A stretch of DNA of 64,000 bases from Fundidesulfovibrio agrisoli. Its GTDB lineage: Bacteria; Desulfobacterota; Desulfovibrionia; Desulfovibrionales; Desulfovibrionaceae. The DNA lies in the NCBI RefSeq assembly GCF_022808715.1, contig NZ_JAKZKX010000002.1:1-64000 (forward strand), in the 5' to 3' direction. Positions 49,913 through 59,185 of this stretch are shown one piece after another. The notes under the pieces are model-generated. The model made no database searches, had not been told where the DNA came from, and was given only the letters and a program-made list of their open reading frames with translations. The translations under genes and the position numbers were made by a program. The first letter of the stretch is position 1; the number at the start of each line of letters is the position of its first letter.

Positions 49913-50971
49913 ATGAGCAACAGCACGAACCAAAACCAGCCCGAAGAGCCCGAACTCCTTCCCGCGGACGCCGAAGAGGCATCCTCGGAGGACGGCCTCT
50001 ATAATGGCGAGTCGGATGACGCCTCCGAGGACGACGTCGCCCTCGCGGCCGAGGCGGGCCTCGACGAAGAGGCCAACCTCCCCGCGCTGAAGGTGCAGGC
50101 CGTCCCGGCCGCCTCCCGCGACAACCTCCACGCCTACCTGCGCGAGATCAGCAAGTTCCCCATGCTCAAGCCCGACGAGGAGTTCGAGCTGGCCCGGCGC
50201 GTGCGCGACGAGGGGGACCAGAAGGCGGCCTTCCGCCTGGTCACATCCCACCTGCGCCTGGTGGTGAAGATCGCCATGGATTTCCAGCGCCGCTGGGCCC
50301 AGAACGTGGCGGACCTCATCCAGGAGGGCAACGTGGGCCTCATGCGGGCGGTGAAGAAGTTCGACCCGGAGAAGGGCATCAAGTTCTCCTACTACGCCGC
50401 CTACTGGATCAAGGCCTACATCCTTAAATATATCATGGACAACTGGCGGCTCGTGCGCATCGGCACAACCCAGGCCCAGCGCACCCTGTTCTACAACCTG
50501 AACAAGGAACGCCAGCGCCTGACCTCGCAGGGCTTCGACCCGTCGGCCAGCAACATCTCCAAGAGCCTCAACGTGTCCGAGGCCGACGTGCTGGAGATGG
50601 ACCAGCGCATGGCCCGCAACGACCTCTCGCTGGACATCACCCTCGGCGACGACTCCACCTCCACCCGGCTGGACTACCTGCCCGCGCTCACCCCCGGCAT
50701 CGAGGACATGCTCGCCAAGGACGAAATCGCGGGGCTGGTGGAGAAACACCTGCAAAGCATCATCCCGGAGCTCTCCGACAAGGAGCGCGACCTGCTGGAG
50801 CAGCGCATCCTTTCCGACTCCCCGGTGACCCTGCGCGAAATCGGCAACAAGTACGGCATCACCCGCGAGCGGGTGCGCCAGATCGAGACAAGACTGCTCG
50901 AAAAGATCCGCAGCCACTTCGTCAAGCGCATAGGCGACTTCTCGGCAGAGTGGATCCGCAAAGAAGAGTAA
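49913..50971 (+). CDS. RpoH-like alternative sigma factor with acidic N-terminal extension
   Basis: The sigma-70 family core (about residues 60-345) has region 1.2 (NLHAYLREISKFPML), region 2 (HLRLVVKIAMDFQRRWAQNVADLIQEGNVGLMRAVKKFDPEKGIKFSYYAAYWIKAYI) and region 4 (VTLREIGNKYGITRERVRQIE). The close fit to RNA polymerase factor sigma-32 suggests a heat-shock or general stress role. Ahead of it are about 55 residues rich in Glu, Asp and Ala, not found in E. coli RpoH (284 residues). The start at 49913 is preferred over an ATG at 49859, but neither has a strong ribosome site. A TPR lipoprotein gene follows 7 bases later. Confidence 0.88.
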   Translation: MSNSTNQNQPEEPELLPADAEEASSEDGLYNGESDDASEDDVALAAEAGLDEEANLPALKVQAVPAASRDNLHAYLREISKFPMLKPDEEFELARRVRDEGDQKAAFRLVTSHLRLVVKIAMDFQRRWAQNVADLIQEGNVGLMRAVKKFDPEKGIKFSYYAAYWIKAYILKYIMDNWRLVRIGTTQAQRTLFYNLNKERQRLTSQGFDPSASNISKSLNVSEADVLEMDQRMARNDLSLDITLGDDSTSTRLDYLPALTPGIEDMLAKDEIAGLVEKHLQSIIPELSDKERDLLEQRILSDSPVTLREIGNKYGITRERVRQIETRLLEKIRSHFVKRIGDFSAEWIRKEE

Positions 50972-50978
50972 AGCCCCC

Positions 50979-52646
50979 ATGTTCAGATACGCCCTCGTCA
51001 TCGCCCTGGTGCTCGGCCTCGCCGCCTGCGCCCCGAAGAAACCCGCGCCCTCCGACGTGAGCGACAGGGGCCTCACCCCCCAGGCCGCCGCGGACTACTA
51101 TTTCCTCATCTACCAGGACCTCTCCCGCAAGGGCCAGCCCCAACAGGCGGCCGTGGTGCTGGAGAAGATCATCGAGCTCGCCCCCACCCCCGAGCTCTAC
51201 CGCGAGCTGGCCAACATCTACTGGGGCATGGCCCAGCCGGATAAAACCCGCGAGGTGCTCGAGCACGGCCTGGCCGCCTACCCGGAGGACAAGACCCTCC
51301 ACTTCTACATGGCCAACTCCTACCTGCTGCAGCGCCGCTACGACGAGTCCCTGGCCGTGCTGCGCAAGTACCTGGCGGCCCACCCCAAGGACCAGACCGC
51401 CAGCCAGGAGCTGGCCTCCATCATGGTCGAGGCGGGCAAGAACCAGGAAGCCCTGGATTTCATGGCCTCCCTCCCCAAGGACCGCCGCACCCCGGCCATG
51501 GCCTACTACGAGTCCAAGGCCTACAGCGCCATGGGCAAGCAGAAGCTGGCCATCGAGAAGCTGCGCCAGGCCCTGCGCGAAGACCCCAACCAGATGGCCG
51601 CATGGTCCGAGCTGGCTTTCCAGTTCGAGAAGGCGGGCGACTTCAAGCAGGCCGAGGAGGCCTACCGCCGCATCCTGGACCTGGGCGAGGACAGCCCCGA
51701 GCTCTGGATCAGGCTCATCCGCCTGGAGCTCAAGCAGAAGAAGCCCGAGAGGGCCCTGGCCCTGCTGGAGAAGGCCCCCAACGACCGCTCCTTCCTCTTC
51801 GAGGTCATGGGCATGTTCGTTGACGCGGGCTACCAGAACGCCGCGGCCCAGGTGCTGGACAAGCTCTCGCAGGAACAGCCCGGCAACCCGGACGTGCTCT
51901 TCATCCAGGCCATGCTGGCCGTGGAGAAGGAGAACAACCTGGAGAAGGCCTTCGAGCTGCTCTCCCGCATTCCCAAGGACAACAAGCTCTACGACAAGTC
52001 CCTGAGCACCCGCATCCAGCTGGCCATCGACGCCTCGCAGTTCGACAGGGCCAGGCCCCTCATCGACGAGGGCAGGCAGCTCTACCCGGACCGCATCGAG
52101 TACCGCTTCCTCGAGGCCGTGTTCTACGACAAGCAGGGCGACCTGGAGAAGGCCTCCGCCGTCTACGCCGACACGGTGAACGCCTTCCCCGGCAACCCCG
52201 ACGCCGTGTACCGCTACGCCGTCTCCCTGGAGCGCCTGAAGCGCCAGGGCGAGGCCCTGGAGATGATGGAGAAGGTACTGGCCCAGGCTCCCGGCAACCC
52301 CGACGCCCTGAACTTCGTGGCCTACGCCCTGGCCGAACAGGGCCGCGACCTGGATCGCGCCCTGGACCTGATAACCAAGGCCCTGGTGGTAAGCCCCGAC
52401 AACCCCTACTACATCGACACCCTGGCCTGGGTGCACTTCAAGCGCGGAGACAACAAGCAGGCCTGGGCCGAGATCCAGCGCGCCGTCACCAAGACCGCCG
52501 AAGACCCGGCCATCTACGAACACTACGGCGACATCGCCGCCGCCATGGGCAACCGCAAGCAGGCCCAGGCCGGTTACAGGAAGGCCCTGGAGATGAAGGC
52601 CTCCAACGCCGACGAGATCAAGCGCAAGTTGGACGGATTGAAATGA
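50979..52646 (+). CDS. TPR-repeat lipoprotein
   Basis: The 555-residue protein begins with a lipoprotein signal (ALVIALVLGLAACAP, lipobox LAAC). The rest is a long array of tetratricopeptide-like repeats, for example PELYRELANIYWGMAQPDKTREVL, PAMAYYESKAYSAMGKQKLAIEKL and NPYYIDTLAWVHFKRGDNKQA. It is probably anchored in the outer membrane with an assembly or scaffolding role. Its last codons overlap the start of the LolB-like gene by 4 bases, so the two lipoproteins are made together. Confidence 0.85.
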   Translation: MFRYALVIALVLGLAACAPKKPAPSDVSDRGLTPQAAADYYFLIYQDLSRKGQPQQAAVVLEKIIELAPTPELYRELANIYWGMAQPDKTREVLEHGLAAYPEDKTLHFYMANSYLLQRRYDESLAVLRKYLAAHPKDQTASQELASIMVEAGKNQEALDFMASLPKDRRTPAMAYYESKAYSAMGKQKLAIEKLRQALREDPNQMAAWSELAFQFEKAGDFKQAEEAYRRILDLGEDSPELWIRLIRLELKQKKPERALALLEKAPNDRSFLFEVMGMFVDAGYQNAAAQVLDKLSQEQPGNPDVLFIQAMLAVEKENNLEKAFELLSRIPKDNKLYDKSLSTRIQLAIDASQFDRARPLIDEGRQLYPDRIEYRFLEAVFYDKQGDLEKASAVYADTVNAFPGNPDAVYRYAVSLERLKRQGEALEMMEKVLAQAPGNPDALNFVAYALAEQGRDLDRALDLITKALVVSPDNPYYIDTLAWVHFKRGDNKQAWAEIQRAVTKTAEDPAIYEHYGDIAAAMGNRKQAQAGYRKALEMKASNADEIKRKLDGLK

Positions 52647-53470
52647 TCCGCCCGGCATCCTTCCCGGGGCGCGCCCTGCTCCTGGCGGCGCTGTGCCTGG
52701 CCGCGCTGGGCGGCTGCGCCCCCAAGCCCACGGCCACCGGACCGGGCGAAGGCCCGCAGCCCCAGGCGCTCTGGTCCCAGCTCATGGCCGGGGGCTCCCA
52801 GGCCAAGTCGTTCACGCTTTCGGCCAGCCTCTCGCTGCAGTCGCCCAAGAAGTCGGCCCGTTTGCTGGCGCGCTTCTGGGGCAACCTGGACCGGCCCCTG
52901 CGCCTGGACCTCTCCACAGGCATGGGCCAGGTGTTCTCCATGTGGCGGGAGGACGCGCAGGGCTGGCTGGCGGTCTATCCGGGGGCCAATCAGGCCTTCA
53001 CCCACTCCAGCACCAAGGCGGCCCTCTCCCGCTTGGGCATGCCCTTCCCCTTCGGCATGAAGGAGCTTGCCGCCGTGAGCGTGGGCAGCTTCGGGCTGAT
53101 CCTGCCGGCCAGCTATTCCAGCGTGAAAAAAATCTCCAACGGTTTCCTTTACTCCTTCCCGGCCTCCTCGCCGGTGGCCGCCCTCACCCTTGACTTCGAG
53201 GGAAAACCCATTCATCTCACCGGCCGGGGCGTGGAACCCTGGAACGTCGATCTCTCCGATTTCGCGCCCCCGCAAGCCGGGCGGCCCCCCATGGCACAGC
53301 TCATCACGCTGACCACCCCAGGGGGGGTGCAGGCCATCCTGCGCGTCAAGAAGCTGGAACTGGGCACCGAGCCCATGCCCTTGCAATCCTTGGAACTCGC
53401 TCTTCCGCCCCAGGCGCGCCACATCCCCCTGGACCGCGAGGGCGACTTCCAGACGCCGGACATCCCCTAG
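52643..53470 (+). CDS. LolB-like outer-membrane lipoprotein
   Basis: The 275-residue protein has a lipoprotein signal (LLLAALCLAALGGCAP, lipobox LGGC) and a beta-rich mature part starting QAKSFTLSASLSLQSPKKSARLLARFWGNLDRPLRLDLSTGMGQVF, which fits the unclosed beta-barrel of the LolA/LolB or DUF4292 class. LolB receives lipoproteins from LolA and inserts them in the outer membrane. Identity is by pattern and context rather than by key residues. The start overlaps the TPR lipoprotein stop. Confidence 0.65.
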   Translation: MIRPASFPGRALLLAALCLAALGGCAPKPTATGPGEGPQPQALWSQLMAGGSQAKSFTLSASLSLQSPKKSARLLARFWGNLDRPLRLDLSTGMGQVFSMWREDAQGWLAVYPGANQAFTHSSTKAALSRLGMPFPFGMKELAAVSVGSFGLILPASYSSVKKISNGFLYSFPASSPVAALTLDFEGKPIHLTGRGVEPWNVDLSDFAPPQAGRPPMAQLITLTTPGGVQAILRVKKLELGTEPMPLQSLELALPPQARHIPLDREGDFQTPDIP

Positions 53471-53602
53471 GATTCTCCGGCCAAAGACCGTACACCCGGC
53501 CAGCCCCCGGCCCGGCCATTCGCGGAGCGGCCTCCCGGCTGCGCCGCCCGGGGGGCACGGACACAGCGCGCCTCTGGCGCAAACCACTCACGGATACCAG
53601 CC

Positions 53603-54037
53603 ATGAGCACACCCGTCATCTTCGGCTCCGACCACGCGGGCTTCGCCCTCAAGGAACAACTCAAGGCTTTCGCCGCCAAGCTCGGCGTGGAGGTCGTGGA
53701 CGTGGGCTGCGACGGCCTCCAGAGCTGCGACTACCCTCTCTTCGCCGAAAAGCTCTGCACCCGCGTCCTGGCGGACAAGTGCCTGGGCGTGCTGATCTGC
53801 GGCACCGGCTTGGGCATGTCCATGGCGGCCAACCGCCGCGCGGGCATCCGCGCCGCGCTGTGCGCCAACGAGTACATGGCCCGCATGACGCGCCTGCACA
53901 ACAACGCCAACGTGCTCTGCCTGGGCGAGCGCTGGATGGGCGCGGGCCTGGCCGAATCCATCATTGAAACCTTCATCAAGACCGAGTTCGAGGGCGGACG
54001 CCACCAGCGCCGCATCGACCTCTTCGACTCTCTCTAA
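53603..54037 (+). CDS. rpiB: ribose-5-phosphate isomerase B
   Basis: The 144-residue protein matches RpiB: IFGSDHAGFALKEQLKAF, DVGCDG, LICGTGLGMSMAANR with the catalytic-loop residues, CANEYMARMTRLHNNANVLCLG and a C-terminal EFEGGRHQRRID. It interconverts ribose 5-phosphate and ribulose 5-phosphate. It lies 19 bases upstream of transketolase, so the two non-oxidative pentose-phosphate genes form an operon. Confidence 0.95.
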   Translation: MSTPVIFGSDHAGFALKEQLKAFAAKLGVEVVDVGCDGLQSCDYPLFAEKLCTRVLADKCLGVLICGTGLGMSMAANRRAGIRAALCANEYMARMTRLHNNANVLCLGERWMGAGLAESIIETFIKTEFEGGRHQRRIDLFDSL

Positions 54038-54056
54038 TCACAACAAGGAACCGCAT

Positions 54057-56051
54057 ATGCCCGCGCTTGCCGAGAAGGACCGGTTGACAGTCAACGTGAT
54101 CAAGGGCCTCGTCATGGACGCCGTGCGCAAGGCCAACTCCGGCCACCCCGGCGGGGCCATGTCCTCCGCCGACTTCGCCTACGTGCTGTTCAAGGATTTC
54201 CTGAAGTACTCCCCCGACGACCCCAAGTGGTTCAACCGCGACCGCTTCGTGCTCTCCGCAGGACACGAGTCCACCCTGCTCTACAGCCTGCTGACCCTGG
54301 CGGGCGTGCTCACCGTGGACGACCTCAAGCACTTCCGCCAGTTCGGCTCCCGCACGCCCGGCCACCCCGAGCAGCACATGACCCCCGGCGTGGAGGCCAC
54401 CACCGGCCCCCTGGGCCAGGGCCTGGCCATGGCCGTGGGCATGGCCACCGCCGAGGCCATGCTGCGCGCGCGCATGGGCGAGGACATCTGCAGCCACCAC
54501 ACCTACGTGCTGGCCTCCGACGGCGACCTGCAGGAGCCCGTGTGCCTGGGCGCGGCCTCCTTGGCCGGACTGTGGAACCTGAACAAGCTCATCGTCTTCT
54601 ACGACTCCAACAAGGTCCAGCTGGCGGGCCCCACCAGCCGCAGCGACTGCACCGACTACCGCAAGGTGTTCGAGGGCTTCTGCTGGAACGTGATCGACGT
54701 GGACGGGCACGACCGCGAGGCCATCGCCAAGGCCATCGCCAACGCGCAGCTGGAGTCCCGCCGCCCCACGCTCATCATCGGCCACACCACCATGGCCAAG
54801 GGCACCGCCACCCGCGAGGGCGACTTCGAGACCCACGGCGCGCCCCTGCCCGCCGAGGAGATCGCGGCCACCAAACGCAAGCTTGGCCTGCCCGACGACA
54901 AGGACTTCTACCTGCCCGAAGAGGCCGTGGAGCACTTCCGCACCCGCTTCCCCGCCCTGCGCGCCGCCGCGGCCGAGTGGAACAAGACCTTCGAGAAGAA
55001 GTTCGACGCGGACAAGGCCTTCCAGGATCTCTGGCGCCTCACCAAGCGCGCCCCCGGCAACCGGAGCTTCGCCTGGCCCGCTTTCGAGCCCGGCAGCAAG
55101 GTGGCCACCCGCTCGGCCTGGGGCAAGTGCCTGAACGCCCTCATCGAGCAGCTGCCCATCCTGGTGGGCGGCTCCGCCGACCTGGACCCCTCCAACCAGA
55201 CCATGAAGTTCCGGGAGACCACGGGAGACTTCAACACCGCCACACCCATGGGCCGCAACCTGCCTTTCGGCGTGCGCGAGTTCCCCATGGGCGCCATCTG
55301 CAACGGCATCGCCCTGCACGGCGGGCTGGTGCCCTTCGGCGCGACCTTCCTGATGTTCTCGGACTACGAGCGCAACGCGCTGCGCATGTCCGCGCTGCAA
55401 CAGCTGCCGGTGCTGCACGTCTTCACCCACGACTCCTTCTGGGTCGGCGAGGACGGCCCCACCCACCAGCCCATCGAGCACGCCAGCTCGCTTCGGCTGA
55501 TCCCCAACATGCTGGTGCTGCGCCCTGCCGAGGCCGTCGAAACCGCCCTCTGCCTGGAGACCGCCCTGACCCAGACCAGCCGCCCCACCTGCCTGCTGCT
55601 CACCCGCCAGAACCTGCCCGTGTTCGACCCGGCGCAGCTCCCGGCCGTGACGGACGGGGCGAAGAAGGGCGGCTACGTCCTGCTGGACGCCCCCGGCGGC
55701 CAGCCCGACCTCATCATCCTGGCCTCCGGCTCCGAGGTGCACCTGGCCCTGGCCGCCGCCAAGGAGATCGCCGAGCGCAAGGTGCGCGTGGTGAGCATGC
55801 CCTCCATGGAGCTCTTCGACGAGCAACCCGAGGAGTACAGGCAGGCCGTGCTGCCCAAGGCCTGTACGGCGCGCGTGGCCATCGAGGCCGGTCGGCCCGA
55901 GCTGTGGTACAAGTACGTGGGTATGGACAGCCTGGTGATCGGCCTGAACCACTTCGGCCACTCGGCCCCGGCCGAGCGCCTGGCCCAGGAGTACGGCTTC
56001 ACCGCCGAGAGCTGCATCGCCCGCATCCGCGAGAAGCTGGCCCAGGGCTGA
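54057..56051 (+). CDS. tkt: transketolase
   Basis: The 664-residue protein is a full-length transketolase: N-terminal TPP-binding part with KANSGHPGGAMSSADFAYVLF, LGQGLAMAVGMA, SDGDLQEPV and IVFYDSNKVQL; the pyrimidine domain with ALHGGLVPFGATFLMFSDYERNA and HDSFWVGEDGPTHQPIEH; and a C-terminal domain with LILASGSEV-like IILASGSEVHLAL. It transfers two-carbon units between sugar phosphates. AAGGAACCGC precedes the ATG. A strong terminator follows. Confidence 0.96.
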   Translation: MPALAEKDRLTVNVIKGLVMDAVRKANSGHPGGAMSSADFAYVLFKDFLKYSPDDPKWFNRDRFVLSAGHESTLLYSLLTLAGVLTVDDLKHFRQFGSRTPGHPEQHMTPGVEATTGPLGQGLAMAVGMATAEAMLRARMGEDICSHHTYVLASDGDLQEPVCLGAASLAGLWNLNKLIVFYDSNKVQLAGPTSRSDCTDYRKVFEGFCWNVIDVDGHDREAIAKAIANAQLESRRPTLIIGHTTMAKGTATREGDFETHGAPLPAEEIAATKRKLGLPDDKDFYLPEEAVEHFRTRFPALRAAAAEWNKTFEKKFDADKAFQDLWRLTKRAPGNRSFAWPAFEPGSKVATRSAWGKCLNALIEQLPILVGGSADLDPSNQTMKFRETTGDFNTATPMGRNLPFGVREFPMGAICNGIALHGGLVPFGATFLMFSDYERNALRMSALQQLPVLHVFTHDSFWVGEDGPTHQPIEHASSLRLIPNMLVLRPAEAVETALCLETALTQTSRPTCLLLTRQNLPVFDPAQLPAVTDGAKKGGYVLLDAPGGQPDLIILASGSEVHLALAAAKEIAERKVRVVSMPSMELFDEQPEEYRQAVLPKACTARVAIEAGRPELWYKYVGMDSLVIGLNHFGHSAPAERLAQEYGFTAESCIARIREKLAQG

Positions 56052-56076
56052 CCCGGGAACGCATAACGACTCCCAG

Positions 56077-56109
56077 GCCGGGGAAGCATGCGCTTCCCCG
56101 GCTTTTTTT
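56077..56109 (+). terminator. rho-independent terminator after tkt
   Basis: GCCGGGGAAGC (56077-56087) pairs exactly with GCTTCCCCGGC (56092-56102), with a 4-base loop and a run of seven T residues. Confidence 0.93.
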
Positions 56110-56172
56110 GGGAATCAATCCAAGATTTTCAGGACATTGCGTTCGTGCTGACAAATATTTCCGAAATTGATA

Positions 56173-56201
56173 TTGACTTATTCGCAAGACAAGGCTAACT
56201 T
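56173..56201 (+). promoter_or_regulatory. sigma-70-type promoter for the RRM protein gene
   Basis: TTGACT (56173-56178) and TAACTT (56196-56201) are 17 bases apart, inside a locally AT-rich stretch. It would give a leader of about 95 bases before the ATG at 56306, as is common for cold-regulated RNA-binding protein genes. Confidence 0.45.
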
Positions 56202-56305
56202 AAGTCTAATTAAGGCATCGGTCTTCATTGAGGTTAGGCTTAGCATGTGCTTCGCTCCTGGTCTGATGAGAATGAATGCCAACTTTTAATTGGAGCGTAT
56301 CGCAC

Positions 56306-56596
56306 ATGTCCAAGAAACTGTATGTCGGCAACCTGCCCTTTTCCACCACTGAAGATTCCGTTCGCGCCCACTTCGCCCCCTACGGCGAGGTTCTTTCGGT
56401 TGCCCTGATCACCGACCGCGAGACCGGCCGCCTGCGCGGTTTCGGCTTCGTCGAGATGAACGACGAAGGCGCCGTGGCTGCCATCGAGGCCCTGGACGGC
56501 CAGAGCTTCGGCGGCCGCACCCTGAAGATCAACGAGGCTCAGGAGCGCGCTCCCCGTCCTTCCTACGGCGACCGTTCCAACCGCCGCCCCTGGTAA
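56306..56596 (+). CDS. RRM-type RNA-binding protein
   Basis: The 96-residue protein is a single RNA-recognition motif with RNP2 KLYVGNLPF at residues 3-11, RNP1 RGFGFVEM at about 44-51 and a short basic tail. Small bacterial RRM proteins bind single-stranded RNA and are often abundant and cold-induced. TTGGAGCG precedes the ATG. It stands alone between two strong terminators. Confidence 0.93.
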   Translation: MSKKLYVGNLPFSTTEDSVRAHFAPYGEVLSVALITDRETGRLRGFGFVEMNDEGAVAAIEALDGQSFGGRTLKINEAQERAPRPSYGDRSNRRPW

Positions 56597-56621
56597 TTCC
56601 AGGCCAGCACAGCGATCACGG

Positions 56622-56652
56622 CCCCGCGCTCCCAGGAGCGCGGGGTTTTTTC
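56622..56652 (+). terminator. rho-independent terminator after the RRM gene
   Basis: CCCCGCGCTC pairs with GAGCGCGGGG around a short CCAG loop and is followed by a T-run. Confidence 0.9.
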
Positions 56653-56787
56653 TTGCCCTGAGCCGTCGGGACAATCGCGCCCCATCCGGCAAGTGCGGCA
56701 CCGCGCCGACGACAGCGCAGCCGGCCGCCCTTTACTGCCAGGGGATTTTTAACTACCCTCCCGCCACCTCACATCCCGGAGCACACC

Positions 56788-57771
56788 ATGGAAGCCCCCG
56801 ACCGCAACCTCGCACTCGAACTCGTCCGCGTCACAGAAGCCGCCGCCCTGGCCAGCGCCCGCTGGCTCGGCAAGGGGGACAAGAACTCCGGCGACCAGGC
56901 CGCCGTTGACGCCATGCGCCTGAGCTTCAACTCCATCCAGGTTCAGGGCGTCATCGTCATCGGCGAAGGTGAGAAGGACGAGGCCCCCATGCTCTTCAAC
57001 GGCGAGGCCGTCGGCTCCGGCCACGGCCCGGCGGTCGACGTGGCCGTGGACCCCGTGGAGGGCACCCGCCTGCTGGCCTACGGCCGCCCCAACGCCATTT
57101 CCGTGGTGGGCCTGGCCCCCAAAGGCTCCATGTTCGACCCCGGGCCGAGCTACTACATGCAGAAACTCGTGGTGCCCCACGGTGCGCGCGACTCGGTGGA
57201 CCTGGACGCCCCCGTGGCCGACAACCTCAAGGGCGTGGCCAAATCCCTGGGCAAGGACGTGGACGACCTGGTGGTCTTCGTGCTGGACAAGCCCCGCCAC
57301 CAGCAACTCATCGCGGATATCCGCGCGGCCGGGGCGCGCATCCAATTGCACACCGACGGCGACGTTGCCGGATCGCTCATGGCTATCGACCCCAAGGACA
57401 TGGTGGACGTGATGATGGGCACCGGCGGCACCCCCGAGGGCGTGCTTTCGGCCTGCGCCATCCGCGCCCTTGGCGGCAGGATGCTGGCGCGGCTGGACCC
57501 GCAGTCCGACGAGGAGCGCAAGGCCCTGCTGGACGCCGGGTACGACCTCAAGCGCGTGCTCACCACCGAGGAGCTCGTGGCCAGCGAGGACACCTTCTTC
57601 GCCGCCACCGGCATCTCCGGCGGCACCTGGCTGGAGGGCGTCAGCTTCACCGGGCGCGGCGCGGTGACCCACTCCCTGGTGCTGCGCGGCAAGACGGGCA
57701 CCATGCGGCGCATCGAGTCGCACCACACCTGGGACAAGCTGATGAAGTTCAGCGCCGTGAAATACGATTGA
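56788..57771 (+). CDS. glpX: class II fructose-1,6-bisphosphatase
   Basis: The 327-residue enzyme is of the GlpX type: DKNSGDQAAVDAMRLSFN, VIGEGEKDEAPMLFNGE with metal ligands, VDPVEGTRLLAYG, and the substrate-binding part from DVMMGTGGTPEGVLSACAIRALGG. It hydrolyses fructose 1,6-bisphosphate in gluconeogenesis, which fits the adjacent pentose-phosphate genes. It is transcribed alone and ends before a 21-bp hairpin shared with the convergent DsrE-like gene. Confidence 0.95.
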   Translation: MEAPDRNLALELVRVTEAAALASARWLGKGDKNSGDQAAVDAMRLSFNSIQVQGVIVIGEGEKDEAPMLFNGEAVGSGHGPAVDVAVDPVEGTRLLAYGRPNAISVVGLAPKGSMFDPGPSYYMQKLVVPHGARDSVDLDAPVADNLKGVAKSLGKDVDDLVVFVLDKPRHQQLIADIRAAGARIQLHTDGDVAGSLMAIDPKDMVDVMMGTGGTPEGVLSACAIRALGGRMLARLDPQSDEERKALLDAGYDLKRVLTTEELVASEDTFFAATGISGGTWLEGVSFTGRGAVTHSLVLRGKTGTMRRIESHHTWDKLMKFSAVKYD

Positions 57772-57789
57772 TCCACATTATGTGATACA

Positions 57790-57834
57790 AAACGTATGCG
57801 CCCGCCAGTCCTTGACTGGCGGGCGCATACGTTT
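57790..57834. terminator. 21-bp perfect hairpin between convergent genes
   Basis: The left arm 57790-57810 (starting AAACGTATGCGCCC) pairs exactly with 57814-57834 around a CTT loop. The A-rich start and T-rich end on opposite strands fit bidirectional termination of glpX and the DsrE-like gene. Confidence 0.85.
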
Positions 57835-57897
57835 CTGGGCGGCAACATCCCGGGCGCGCTCCGCGATGCGGTTTATGTGCGGCGGGCCTGTGGGGGT

Positions 57898-58245
57898 TTA
57901 GAAGGTAATCACCTGGAACCCCTTGAGGATGTAGTCCGCCATGCTCGCGTGTCCGTGCATGCCGTCGATCAAGGGCAGACTCTCCTTCATGATCGATTCC
58001 AGCGATCCCGTGGCCACGGCGCAGGCCCGGCACACCCCGGCGATCAGGCCGAGGGCTTTGGTCTTCTCGAACAACGCGTGCAGGGGGTGCTCCTGCCGGG
58101 AGAGTTCGGCCACCACCCCGGGCGACTTTCCCTCAAGTATAACTTCAACTTCGCAGCCCTTCTCGCGCATGTCGATCGCGTTGAGCATCACATGGACAAA
58201 ACAGGGAATTTCAGCCTGGAAAGCGAACAACGCGACCTTGTTCAT
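57898..58245 (-). CDS. DsrE-like small cytoplasmic protein
   Basis: The 115-residue protein begins MNKVALFAFQAEIPCFVHVMLNAIDM and has EVEVILEGKSPGVV and GVCRACAVATG with two cysteines near residue 78. This is the DsrE/F-like fold, in which a cysteine can carry sulfur; here the CRAC pair may serve. Family members occur widely in sulfate reducers, mostly without known function. GAGGAT lies 8 bases before the ATG. It is monocistronic and convergent with glpX. Confidence 0.75.
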   Translation of the reverse strand: MNKVALFAFQAEIPCFVHVMLNAIDMREKGCEVEVILEGKSPGVVAELSRQEHPLHALFEKTKALGLIAGVCRACAVATGSLESIMKESLPLIDGMHGHASMADYILKGFQVITF

Positions 58246-58325
58246 GCTGTCATCCTCGCTTATCGGCTCTGAGGCGCGCCCGGCTTGCAAAGGCCCGCAT
58301 ACCGCACAGGCCCGCCAATTTCACC

Positions 58326-59177
58326 CTAAGCGTACCCCTGGAGAAGGCCTCCAAGCCTGGCCAGGTCCGGCCTGGAGGTGGCCAAAGGCCTGAGTACCGC
58401 CGGGTTGATCCTTGTTTCGAACGGAGCCCGATCGCCCTTGTATATCACGCCGATGGGAATCCTGTCGCCGAACTCCTGGGCCTTGCGCATGGCCGCTTCC
58501 CAGTCCGTGGGGTTGTGGTCGGCCCCGAGCTTGTAGCAGCGCTCGCGGTACCAGGCGTAGGTGTTGACCTTGTTGAACGAAACGCAGGGCTGGAGGATGT
58601 CCACCAGGGCGAAGCCCGGATGCCTGGCCGCCTGCGCGATGATATCCGCCAGGTGGTCGATCTCCCCGGCGAAGGCCCGGGCCACGAAGGGCGCGTTCAT
58701 GCTCACGGCCACGGCCAGGGGGTTGAAGGGCATGGAGGGCGCGCCGTCGGGCTGGAACTTGGTCTTCTGGCCCTGGGCCGTGGTGGGGCTGGCCTGCCCT
58801 TTGGTGAGCCCGTAGATCTGGTTGTCGTGCACCAGGTAGGTCATGGTCACGTTGCGCCTCAGCGCCGCCAGGAAGTGGTTGCCACCCTCGCCGTAACTGC
58901 AGCCGTCGCCGCTTTCGGCGAACACGGTCAGCTCCGTGTTGGCGAGCGCGGCGCCCTGGGCCGGGGGCAGGCTGCGCCCGTGCAGGCCGTTGAAGGCGTT
59001 GCAGCGCAGGTAGTGCGGGGCCTTGGCGGCCTGGCCGATGCCCGAGGCGAAGAGGACCTTGTGCGGGGGCAGATCCAGCGTGGAAAGGGCCTTCTTCACG
59101 GCCTTGAGGATGGCGTGGTTGCCGCAGCCCGGGCACCAGGCCGTTTCGAATTCGCCGTACTGTTCCAGAGGTATCAT
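58326..59177 (-). CDS. korB: 2-oxoacid:ferredoxin oxidoreductase, beta subunit
   Basis: The 283-residue subunit binds thiamine diphosphate: WCPGCGNHAILKAVKKAL at the start, the TPP motif ESGDGCSYGEGGNHFLAALRRN and YGLTKGQASPT. Cysteines in CPGCG and PCVSF may ligate a 4Fe-4S cluster. Together with the alpha/gamma fusion encoded just upstream it should form a 2-oxoglutarate-type (Kor/Oor) oxidoreductase that produces acyl-CoA and reduced ferredoxin. It starts 8 bases after korA. Confidence 0.92.
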   Translation of the reverse strand: MIPLEQYGEFETAWCPGCGNHAILKAVKKALSTLDLPPHKVLFASGIGQAAKAPHYLRCNAFNGLHGRSLPPAQGAALANTELTVFAESGDGCSYGEGGNHFLAALRRNVTMTYLVHDNQIYGLTKGQASPTTAQGQKTKFQPDGAPSMPFNPLAVAVSMNAPFVARAFAGEIDHLADIIAQAARHPGFALVDILQPCVSFNKVNTYAWYRERCYKLGADHNPTDWEAAMRKAQEFGDRIPIGVIYKGDRAPFETRINPAVLRPLATSRPDLARLGGLLQGYA

Positions 59178-59185
59178 GGCATCTC

